This document shows, piece after piece, positions 1 through 5,390 of a stretch of DNA of 5,519 nt. This stretch comes from Giesbergeria sp. (GTDB lineage: Bacteria; Pseudomonadota; Gammaproteobacteria; Burkholderiales; Burkholderiaceae_C). Position numbers and translations under genes: made by a program. Positions within the stretch are counted from its first letter, which is position 1. Each line of letters starts with the position of its first letter. The stretch lies in the NCBI GenBank assembly GCA_017987055.1, contig JAGNUJ010000107.1, positions 1 through 5,519 on the forward strand, written 5' to 3'. Below the pieces are notes generated by a model that was not told where the DNA came from, did no database searches, and saw only the letters and a list, made by a program, of their open reading frames with translations.

Positions 1-128
1 AGCAGCAGGGTGTCGGGGTGGTCGGCCTTCAAGCGCAGGTACTGCGCCATCATGGGGGTGTGAGCGGCAAAATCTGCGCTAGGGCTAGCAGACGGGGAAG
101 AGGTGCTTAATTTGTCAGGTCTATTCAT
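1..128 (-). CDS. mutS: DNA mismatch repair protein MutS, N-terminal fragment
   Basis: MutS recognises mismatches and small loops in DNA and recruits MutL in the cytoplasm. Only the first 42 codons are present; the gene runs off the left edge on the minus strand. The translation begins [20 protein letters not shown] and continues [19 protein letters not shown]. The second part matches the conserved MutS opening (HTPMMQQYLRLKAQHPE in E. coli), which leads into the mismatch-binding domain; the FYRMGDFYEL motif that follows in the family lies outside the window. The first ~20 residues are a Ser/Pro-rich, low-complexity tail, as expected for the variable MutS N-terminus. ATG at 128 is chosen because an in-frame TAG lies 12 nt upstream and the next ATG falls inside the conserved HTPMM. 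An in-frame TTG six nt upstream is possible but less likely, and no strong Shine-Dalgarno is visible. The gene is divergent from cheV with 163 bp between starts. Identification is firm despite the short fragment. Confidence 0.92.
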   Translation of the reverse strand, partial: MNRPDKLSTSSPSASPSADFAAHTPMMAQYLRLKADHPDTLL

Positions 129-291
129 GGGTTTCAATTTCTATCGACGGTGCAGAAAGCGCCGATCTGGCGTGCCCCGGTCCGTTGCAGCAAGGCTCTG
201 GCAGACTCAGAGGCCTGCAAACAGTTCGCCGATGCAGCCTTTCTGCTTCTAAAATTCAATAACGCAATTTCTGCGTCAAAGAGTAACTTGT

Positions 292-1254
292 ATGACCAAT
301 GTCCAGCACGAAATAGACGAACGTACCAACCTCACCAACTCGAACAAGTTCGAGCTCTTGTTGTTTCGTCTGGGCACCGACAGCGCCTTAGGCCAATCCG
401 AGTTGTTTGGCATCAACGTCTTCAAAATCCGCGAAATTGTCGCCATGCCCAGCATCACGCCCATCGTGGGTGCAACGCCGCACTCGCTGGGCATCGTCAA
501 CTTGCGCGGTCAGGTGATTCCGGTGTTTGACCTGCCCGGCATCGTCGGCTGCAAGCCCAAAACCGGGCTGAACATCATGCTGGTCACCGAGTACGCGCGC
601 AGCACGCAAGCGTTTGCCGTCGAATCGGTGGAAGACATCGTGCGCCTCGACTGGAAGCAGGTGCTCTCGGCCGACCACAGCGGCGCGGGGCGCAACATGG
701 TCACCAGCATTGCCCGGCTGGACGGCAATGCCGATGGCACACGCCTGGCGCAGGTGCTCGATGTTGAAGCCATCTTGCAGATGGTCTCGCCCTCGTCCGC
801 GCCCAACATGGATGTAGAACCCAGAGCAGGCAACGAGCTGAAACTCAAACCCGGCACGATTATTTTGGCGGCGGACGACTCCTTCGTCGCCCGCTCACTG
901 ATTGAGCGCGGCCTCAAAGCCATGCACGCGCCGTTTGAGATGACCAAGTCGGGCAAAGAAGCGTGGGACCGGCTCAACGCCATTGCCGATGCAGCCGAAG
1001 CCGAAGGCAAAACCATCATGGACAAAGTCTGCTTGGTGCTGACCGACCTCGAAATGCCCGAGATGGACGGCTTTACCCTGACGCGAAAAATCAAACAAGA
1101 CCCGCGTTTTAGCCAAATTCCGGTGGTGATTCACTCGTCCTTGTCTGGCTCGGCCAACGAAGACCATGTGCGCAGCGTCGGTGCCGACGCCTACGTGGCC
1201 AAGTTTGTGGCCGAAGACCTGTCGGCCACTATCCGTTCGGTGCTGCCGCACTAA
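292..1254 (+). CDS. cheV: chemotaxis protein CheV (CheW-like domain plus response-regulator receiver)
   Basis: CheV couples chemoreceptors to the CheA kinase through a CheW-like domain, and phosphorylation of its receiver domain tunes that coupling (adaptation). It acts at the cytoplasmic face of receptor arrays. The protein has 320 residues, typical for CheV. Residues ~18-165 are CheW-like (KFELLLFRLG, FGINVFKIREIV, SLGIVNLRGQVIPVFDL). Residues ~166-188 are a linker, and ~189-318 a receiver domain. The receiver has the acidic pair D195/D196 (AADDS), phospho-acceptor D252 (VLTDLEMPEMDGF), the hydroxyl residues S282/S283 after strand 4 and conserved K304, so it looks phosphorylatable. The ATG at 292 follows an AAAGAG Shine-Dalgarno (278-283) with 8-nt spacing. 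A TAAAAT box at 250-255 could be a -10 element, but no good -35 pairs with it. No other che or flagellar genes are in the window. The gene is followed immediately by a palindromic repeat. Confidence 0.93.
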   Translation: MTNVQHEIDERTNLTNSNKFELLLFRLGTDSALGQSELFGINVFKIREIVAMPSITPIVGATPHSLGIVNLRGQVIPVFDLPGIVGCKPKTGLNIMLVTEYARSTQAFAVESVEDIVRLDWKQVLSADHSGAGRNMVTSIARLDGNADGTRLAQVLDVEAILQMVSPSSAPNMDVEPRAGNELKLKPGTIILAADDSFVARSLIERGLKAMHAPFEMTKSGKEAWDRLNAIADAAEAEGKTIMDKVCLVLTDLEMPEMDGFTLTRKIKQDPRFSQIPVVIHSSLSGSANEDHVRSVGADAYVAKFVAEDLSATIRSVLPH

Positions 1255-1260
1255 ATTTAT

Positions 1261-1315
1261 ATCAAAACAGCCGCTAGCGCTTATGCAGCAAGCGCTAGCA
1301 GCTCCTATTTTTGAT
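1261..1315. repeat. short palindromic intergenic repeat, CTAGCGC-core family (copy 1), possible bidirectional terminator
   Basis: A near-perfect palindrome fills the gap between two convergent genes. The inner arms GCTAGCGCTT (1273-1282) and AAGCGCTAGC (1290-1299) pair perfectly over 10 bp around a 7-nt loop. Outer arms ATCAAAA (1261-1267) and TTTTGAT (1309-1315) add another 7 bp, with a partly paired AGC/GCT step between. T-runs follow on both strands, so a stem-loop formed in either direction could end transcription of cheV and of the lipoprotein gene. It begins 6 nt after the cheV stop and its last base is the first base of the lipoprotein gene's stop triplet. It shares a 13-nt identical core (GAGCTGCTAGCGC, minus strand here) with the copy at 5391-5490. 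The family resemblance is seen; terminator function is inferred. Confidence 0.85.
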
Positions 1316-2532
1316 TACAAATCCTGCGCTTGCAGCGCCAACTTGCCCAGCATAAATCCCAAGAACGGTGCCACGCAGCCCAAGTGGCTCGATGGTGCGG
1401 CCGGGCAATCGCTCAGGCTGACCAAATCGCTTGCGCCTTGGGCTTGCATCGCGGCCAGCGTGCTGGTAGAGCTGGCGTAAGGCACCGTCTGATCATCTCG
1501 GCCGTGGTACAGGTACACGGGCACCTGCGGACGCCAGTTGTGGACGTTGCTCAAGCGGTCGGTGGCTTTGACATCGTCAGACAAAAAGTTGTCCAAAAAC
1601 AGGGCGTCGATGCTGGTATCAGCGTCGTCAGGAATCAGCTCTTTGAGCAAGGCGCGGCGTACTTCGCGTTGCGCGCTACCACCCAATTTTTTTAAAAAGC
1701 CGGGCTGGATCAGTGCGCCGAGCACTTTGTTTTTGTCGCGCACGATGTCAATCAAGCTATCGAGCGTGGCTTGCACGTTGTAAGGCCCCGCGCCAGGCAC
1801 CACCATGCGCAGCTGCTGTAAGTGCGGCAAGTTGCCCGCTTGCAAAGCACGGTGTGCGGCCATGGTGGCGTAGCCGCCCTCGGAATAACCGGTCAGAAAC
1901 AGCTGCTGGTTGTCATAAACACCGGTTTGTTGGCGCCAGGTTTTGGCGGCAGTCAAAAAATCGATCACCGACGCGGCCATCGGCGCCGCTTGCAGGTAGG
2001 GGTGCGGCACGCCCTTGCTGACACCATAGCCAACATAGTCGGGTGCCAACACGATGTAACCCAGCGAGGCCATCACCACCGAGATTTCAGAGGCCACAGC
2101 GTTGTTACTCGGTGCCTCTGCATCGCGAAAGATAGTGCCGTGCTGGTAAGACAGCACCGGACTTTTAGCGCCCGCAGGCTTGTTTGGCACGCTGACCAAA
2201 CCTGAAGCTTTGACTGTCTGCCCTGTGGCACCGACGGTTAGATATTCAATACGGTAGGAGGTGACGGCGTAGCGCGGTTGCAGGTTTTCAAGGTACAGAC
2301 CTTTTTCGGCCACTGCCGCGTTGATGTCTGCCAAAGCCACGGTGCCCAACGACCTAGCGGCCTCAAAGCGACCCTGCGTGGTGGGGTCAGCGGGCTGTAC
2401 TGGCTGGCTATCACCGTTACCAGCGTTGTCGTTTTTGTCGTCGTCGGACTTGCCGCCACCGCAGGCAGCCAAAGCCACAGTGAGTACGGCCGCGCCGGTC
2501 AAGCGGGCGTAGCGAGATGAAAAATTCTGCAT
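1315..2532 (-). CDS. secreted lipoprotein alpha/beta hydrolase (secretory lipase/esterase-like)
   Basis: This is a predicted ester-hydrolysing enzyme tethered to the cell envelope; the substrate is unknown. Numbering is from the ATG at 2532 (405 residues). Residues 1-23 form a lipoprotein signal peptide with lipobox LAAC (lipidated C24), followed by GGG and an Asp/Asn-rich flexible linker to about residue 55. The alpha/beta-hydrolase core follows: SYQHGT with H131-G132 at the oxyanion site, APDYVGYG around residue 165, the nucleophile elbow GYSEGG with S217, the acid D347 in HGRDDQTVP, and H383 in SSHLGC. C376 and C386 flank the catalytic histidine. The layout resembles the secretory lipase (LIP) / prolyl-oligopeptidase-like group. 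A TTG one codon upstream is rejected as start because GGAG (2540-2543) lies 7 nt from the ATG. It is divergent from the next hydrolase and convergent with cheV. The fold and triad are clear; the exact family and substrate are not. Confidence 0.82.
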   Translation of the reverse strand: MQNFSSRYARLTGAAVLTVALAACGGGKSDDDKNDNAGNGDSQPVQPADPTTQGRFEAARSLGTVALADINAAVAEKGLYLENLQPRYAVTSYRIEYLTVGATGQTVKASGLVSVPNKPAGAKSPVLSYQHGTIFRDAEAPSNNAVASEISVVMASLGYIVLAPDYVGYGVSKGVPHPYLQAAPMAASVIDFLTAAKTWRQQTGVYDNQQLFLTGYSEGGYATMAAHRALQAGNLPHLQQLRMVVPGAGPYNVQATLDSLIDIVRDKNKVLGALIQPGFLKKLGGSAQREVRRALLKELIPDDADTSIDALFLDNFLSDDVKATDRLSNVHNWRPQVPVYLYHGRDDQTVPYASSTSTLAAMQAQGASDLVSLSDCPAAPSSHLGCVAPFLGFMLGKLALQAQDL

Positions 2533-2539
2533 CAAAAGG

Positions 2540-2543
2540 CTCC
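2540..2543 (-). promoter_or_regulatory. Shine-Dalgarno deciding the lipoprotein hydrolase start
   Basis: On the minus strand GGAG lies 7 nt before ATG 2532 but only 4 nt before the in-frame TTG at 2535, so the ATG is the better start. A TATCAT box (minus strand, 2565-2560) 20 nt further upstream could be a -10 element; no convincing -35 box accompanies it. Confidence 0.6.
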
Positions 2544-2574
2544 GTTAATCAGAGCCCAGATGATAGTGAGAGCG

Positions 2575-2614
2575 CCAAGGCGCAAAAGTGCAGATGCATA
2601 CTTGCGCCCTTTGG
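2575..2614. repeat. imperfect inverted repeat between the divergent hydrolase genes
   Basis: CCAA plus GGCGCAA (2575-2578, 2579-2585) pairs with TTGCGCC plus TTGG (2602-2608, 2611-2614), giving 11 bp with a 2-nt bulge (CT, 2609-2610) and a 16-nt loop. A second, overlapping perfect small palindrome, GCGCCAAGGCGC, sits at 2572-2583, so two alternative hairpins compete for the same bases. It lies in the 106 bp between ATG 2532 (minus) and ATG 2639 (plus). It could be an operator or a structured leader of either gene, or be fortuitous in GC-rich DNA. The inverted repeat is seen; the role is unknown. Confidence 0.45.
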
Positions 2615-2638
2615 CAAACGCACTCTCCCAAGCCTCCC

Positions 2639-3472
2639 ATGACCCGAATCGTCTTTGCACACGGCAACAGTTTTCCTGCGGGCACCTACAGCGTGTTGTT
2701 TGCGCATCTGCGCCAGCGCGGCTTTACGGTCAGCGCGGTGGACCGCTTTGGCCACGAGCCGCAGTACCCCGTCACCAGCAACTGGCCGCACTTGGTGCAG
2801 CAGCTGGCCGACTTCACCCGCCAGCAGGTGCAAGAAGTGGGTGAGTCGGTGTTTTTGGCCGGTCACTCGCTGGGCGGGGTGCTCAGTGTGATGGCCGCCG
2901 CGCAGCACCCGGACAATGTGCGCGGCGTGCTGCTGCTGGACGCGCCCTTGGTCAGCGGCTGGCGCGCCACCACAGTGGGCATGGCCAAAAGCACGCGCAT
3001 CGTGAGTGCGTTCTCGCCGGGGCGGGTCAGCCGCCAGCGGCGCATGAGCTGGGCCAGTGCCAATGAGGCGCTAGAGCACTTTCGCAAAAAGAAGGCATTT
3101 GCCCGCTGGGAGCCGCAGGTGCTGCGCGACTACATCACCCACGGCCTGCAGGTCCAGGGCGAGCGCTGCGTGCTGCGCTTTGACCGCGCTGTCGAGACTG
3201 CCATCTACAACACGCTGCCGCACAACTTGGGGGCGTTGCTGCGCCAAAACCCGCTGCGCTGTCCGGTCAGCTTTATTGGCGGGCGCGCCTCGGTGGAGAT
3301 GCGCCACATTGGCATGGCGCTGACGCAGCGCATCACCGGCGGGCGCATCATGATGCTCGACGGCACGCACCTGTTTCCGATGGAGCAACCGCGCGCCACG
3401 GCGGCGGCGATGGAAGCTTCGCTGCTCAACCTGTTGGCGCTAGCGCAACCGACGCAAAATTCCGATACTTAA
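2639..3472 (+). CDS. cytosolic alpha/beta hydrolase
   Basis: This is a predicted serine hydrolase without signal peptide or membrane segment; the substrate is unknown. Numbering is from ATG 2639 (277 residues). The protein opens straight into a core strand, MTRIVFAHGNSFPAG, with H8-G9 at the oxyanion position. The nucleophile elbow GHSLGG places S77. LLLDAPL carries D101 after the next strand, and GTHLFPMEQP near the C-terminus carries the likely catalytic H244. The usual acid position after the later strand (SFIGGRASVEM) has no Asp, so D101 or E220 may serve. The middle (about 105-190) is an Arg/Lys-rich helical cap. In-frame starts also exist at GTG 2588 (with AAGG 7 nt upstream) and ATG 2594, adding up to 17 residues. 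I prefer 2639 because the fold begins there and the extension overlaps the hairpin at 2575-2614, although no Shine-Dalgarno precedes it. It converges with the MipA-like gene, 8 bp away. Confidence 0.82.
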   Translation: MTRIVFAHGNSFPAGTYSVLFAHLRQRGFTVSAVDRFGHEPQYPVTSNWPHLVQQLADFTRQQVQEVGESVFLAGHSLGGVLSVMAAAQHPDNVRGVLLLDAPLVSGWRATTVGMAKSTRIVSAFSPGRVSRQRRMSWASANEALEHFRKKKAFARWEPQVLRDYITHGLQVQGERCVLRFDRAVETAIYNTLPHNLGALLRQNPLRCPVSFIGGRASVEMRHIGMALTQRITGGRIMMLDGTHLFPMEQPRATAAAMEASLLNLLALAQPTQNSDT

Positions 3473-3480
3473 CGGCTCTG

Positions 3481-4419
3481 TTAGCGACCGTAGCGGTAAG
3501 CCACGCCGATGGAGGCACCGTAGTTGCTGGCGCGCTGCGTCAGTGGACTGCGCCGCGCATCGCCCTGCAACTGCGACACACCAGCACTGGCAAACGCCAC
3601 CCAACGCCGGTTCAGCGCGGTCATTACGTCCACACCCATGTCTACGCCATACAAGCCAGCGCGCGGCTTAAACGCTGGCAACGGGCTGCTGCTAGCTGCC
3701 CAGACCGGCACGCCAAAATGGCTGCGCATATAGGTGCCATCACCAAACGCCGCGCCCACACCCATGCCGATTTTGGTGTCCGGCGTCAGGTTAAAGGCAT
3801 AGCGCAAGCTGGTGTTGAGCTGCGTACCGCCTTGACGGCCCAGCAGGTCGTGTGACAGGCCGGCATTGACCGACCAACGCTCGCTGAGCACGTAGCCGGT
3901 GCTGATGCGCCCGCGCAGGGTTGCGCGAATTTCGGGCAAGCCCTGCAGCACCAAATCGTCCGAGGCATCGCGCCCCTGATCAATGCGCAGCGAGGCACTC
4001 AGATTAAAGCGCTCACGCTCGACCAGCGTAGCGCTGGCACCCGAGCCTCTGTCGTCAAAACCGTGGTTTAGCACCGCATTGCCGCGCGATGAGCTGAGGC
4101 GAAAACGCCCGTATTGCACCGACAGCACCGGACTCAAGCTCGATTGGTGGCGCTCGCTGCCGGTGTAGGTCGGGTTCCAGCCATAAGCCATGCCCAGCAC
4201 GTATTGCAGCGGCCGGTCGGCAGCAGCCTTGGCTTTGGCCGCCACCGAGGGTGCCGGCGGTGGGGCAACAGCCACCCATTTTTCTTGCGCTTGCGCTTGC
4301 GCTTGCAAAGGCCAAGCCAGTGCCAAGCCCAGCAACACCACAGCACAGCGGGCAGCGCCTGTATCGAAACCAGCGGGCCACTCGGGCAGGTGACAAAGGA
4401 GGTGGCAATGGTTTCTCAT
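3481..4419 (-). CDS. MipA/OmpV family outer-membrane protein
   Basis: This is a predicted beta-barrel outer-membrane protein. E. coli MipA scaffolds MltA and PBP1B in murein synthesis; others in the family (OmpV) are porin-like, so the role here is open. Numbering is from ATG 4419 (312 residues). A long n-region (1-24, with unusual His and Cys) precedes a hydrophobic stretch (CAVVLLGLALAWPLQA, 25-40) and a Gln-Ala repeat that offers signal-peptidase sites after A40, A42 or A44. A Pro/Ala-rich linker runs to about residue 68. The barrel starts with LQYVLGMAYGWNPTYTGSE, followed by SPVLSVQYGRFRLSS, both family-like. Alternating strands with Gly/aromatic residues continue to the end, including ISTGYVLSERWSVNAGLSHD and KIGMGVGAAFGDGTYM. 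The chain ends AYRYGR, two residues past the usual terminal aromatic. ATG 4419 is preceded by AAGAGAG, close to the start; a TTG at 4458 would add 13 residues encoded by the repeat. It lies downstream of uppP on the same strand, 77 bp away. Confidence 0.84.
   Translation of the reverse strand: MRNHCHLLCHLPEWPAGFDTGAARCAVVLLGLALAWPLQAQAQAQEKWVAVAPPPAPSVAAKAKAAADRPLQYVLGMAYGWNPTYTGSERHQSSLSPVLSVQYGRFRLSSSRGNAVLNHGFDDRGSGASATLVERERFNLSASLRIDQGRDASDDLVLQGLPEIRATLRGRISTGYVLSERWSVNAGLSHDLLGRQGGTQLNTSLRYAFNLTPDTKIGMGVGAAFGDGTYMRSHFGVPVWAASSSPLPAFKPRAGLYGVDMGVDVMTALNRRWVAFASAGVSQLQGDARRSPLTQRASNYGASIGVAYRYGR
4284..4307. repeat. hexanucleotide tandem repeat, four units, in the MipA-like signal peptide region
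   Basis: CTTGCG occurs three times in a row, followed by CTTGCA. On the coding (minus) strand it encodes alternating Gln-Ala, just at the predicted signal-peptidase site (residues 38-45). The unit is a multiple of three, so gain or loss of units would keep the frame and only add or remove Gln-Ala pairs. Confidence 0.8.
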
Positions 4420-4429
4420 AGACTCTCTT

Positions 4430-4484
4430 ATTAAATTGATAGCTACTACCGCGCGCAAATAAAGGGCTAGAGGCCTTTTTTACT
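4430..4484. repeat. degenerate copy of the CTAGCGC-core intergenic repeat (copy 2)
   Basis: The first 15 bases (ATTAAATTGATAGCT, 4430-4444) are identical to the minus strand of the copy at 5476-5490, and the next bases (TA-CGC-CG) match with a few substitutions. The right part carries GGGCTAGAGGCC and a T-run (4476-4481), but the two halves pair poorly, so this copy has decayed as a hairpin. It sits between the uppP stop and the MipA-like start, and so forms the leader of the MipA-like transcript. Confidence 0.7.
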
Positions 4485-4496
4485 GTTATTTATTCA

Positions 4497-5321
4497 TTAT
4501 TGAGCCCAGCGTACCACGCCCGACCACGTCGTCAGTAACACCAGCACGCCAAAGGCAATGCGGTAATAGGCAAACACGGCAAAGCTGTGCGTGCTGATGT
4601 AGCGCAGCAGCCAGCGCACGCACAGCCAAGCGCTGATAAACGAAAACAGCAACCCCACCGCAAACATCGGCGCATCAGCCATTTCTAGCAGCGCGCGCTC
4701 TTTGTACAGGCTGTACACCCCCGCGCCAATCAAGGTCGGAATCGCCAAAAAAAATGAGTAATCGGTCGCCGCTTTGCGTGATAAGCCCAGCACCATGCCG
4801 CCGATGATGGTGGCGCCGCTGCGGCTGGTGCCCGGCACCATCGCCAAGCACTGCACCAAGCCAACTTTGAGCGCATCCAGCATGGTCATGTCATCGACCT
4901 GCTGCACGCGCACGGCGGTGGCCGGGCGCCGCTCGGCCCACAAAATAATGAAGCCGCCAAGAATGAAGGCACTGGCCACCACCATCGGCGTAAACAAATG
5001 CGCTTTGATGGCTTTGCCAAACAACAGCCCCAGCACCACGGCGGGCAAAAAGCCAATCAGCACATTGAGCGCAAAACGCTGCGCTTGGCGCTCGGTCGGC
5101 AGCGCCACCAGCGTGGCGCGGATTTTTTGCCAATACACCAAGATGACGGCAAAGATGGCACCGGTTTGGATGGCAATGTCAAACACCTTGGCCTTGGCAT
5201 CGACAAAGCCCAGCAGCGATCCGGCCAAAATCAAGTGTCCGGTGGAGGAAATCGGCAAAAACTCGGTCAGCCCCTCGACCACGCCCATGATGGCGGCCTT
5301 GACCAGTAAAACAATATCCAC
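4497..5321 (-). CDS. uppP: undecaprenyl-diphosphate phosphatase UppP (BacA)
   Basis: UppP removes a phosphate from undecaprenyl diphosphate to regenerate the lipid carrier for peptidoglycan and other wall polymers. It is an integral inner-membrane protein and its overexpression gives bacitracin resistance in E. coli. Numbering is from GTG 5321 (274 residues; E. coli has 273). The signature [19 protein letters not shown] contains E16, E20, S26 and H29, matching E. coli E17, E21, S27 and H30. [10 protein letters not shown] places R167, matching E. coli R174. Multiple hydrophobic segments cover the rest, and the chain ends with a membrane segment and VVRWAQ. The GTG is chosen because the family's N-terminus begins here and AGGGG (5327-5331) lies 5 nt upstream. 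ATG 5357 or GTG 5387 would add 12 or 22 residues of non-membrane sequence unlike the family. A run of eight A (T on the coding strand) lies at 4747-4754. A long repeat lies 70 bp upstream of the start. Confidence 0.95.
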   Translation of the reverse strand: MDIVLLVKAAIMGVVEGLTEFLPISSTGHLILAGSLLGFVDAKAKVFDIAIQTGAIFAVILVYWQKIRATLVALPTERQAQRFALNVLIGFLPAVVLGLLFGKAIKAHLFTPMVVASAFILGGFIILWAERRPATAVRVQQVDDMTMLDALKVGLVQCLAMVPGTSRSGATIIGGMVLGLSRKAATDYSFFLAIPTLIGAGVYSLYKERALLEMADAPMFAVGLLFSFISAWLCVRWLLRYISTHSFAVFAYYRIAFGVLVLLTTWSGVVRWAQ

Positions 5322-5390
5322 GCTTACCCCTGATTGATGTCGATGAAAGCGCGCCATTATCCGCGCCTGCCATGGCGGCGCAATCACAAA

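Noticed and set aside
159..235. Two GCCGAT boxes (161-166 and 228-233) upstream of cheV, resembling the -10 of flagellar sigma-28 promoters
   Set aside because: Neither has a TAAA/TCAAG-like -35 at about 15 nt upstream, and the sequence after GCCGAT does not match the consensus (CT or GC rather than AA). Not supported as a promoter.
510..1094. Long open frame of 194 codons antisense to cheV
   Set aside because: Its residues lack any recognisable family and it lies fully inside a well-identified cheV; it is the usual open reverse frame of GC-rich coding DNA.
1687..1698. T7-A5 stretch considered as an intrinsic terminator
   Set aside because: It lies inside coding sequence and no GC-rich stem precedes it on either strand; treated as a possible slippage site instead.
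2588..2638. Upstream GTG (2588) and ATG (2594) starts for the cytosolic hydrolase
   Set aside because: The AAGG before the GTG is well spaced, so this is not excluded. The added 15-17 residues are unlike the fold, less GC-biased at third positions, and overlap an inverted repeat, so ATG 2639 was preferred.
4471..4481. AGGCC plus T-run considered as a uppP terminator
   Set aside because: The T-run is on the plus strand, whereas uppP is transcribed on the minus strand, where it reads as A-run followed by GGCCT; the stem is only about three base pairs.
5322..5387. Extended uppP start at GTG 5387 or ATG 5357
   Set aside because: It would give 296 or 286 residues with a soluble His/Arg-rich prefix not seen in UppP; the GTG at 5321 gives the family's usual length and N-terminus.
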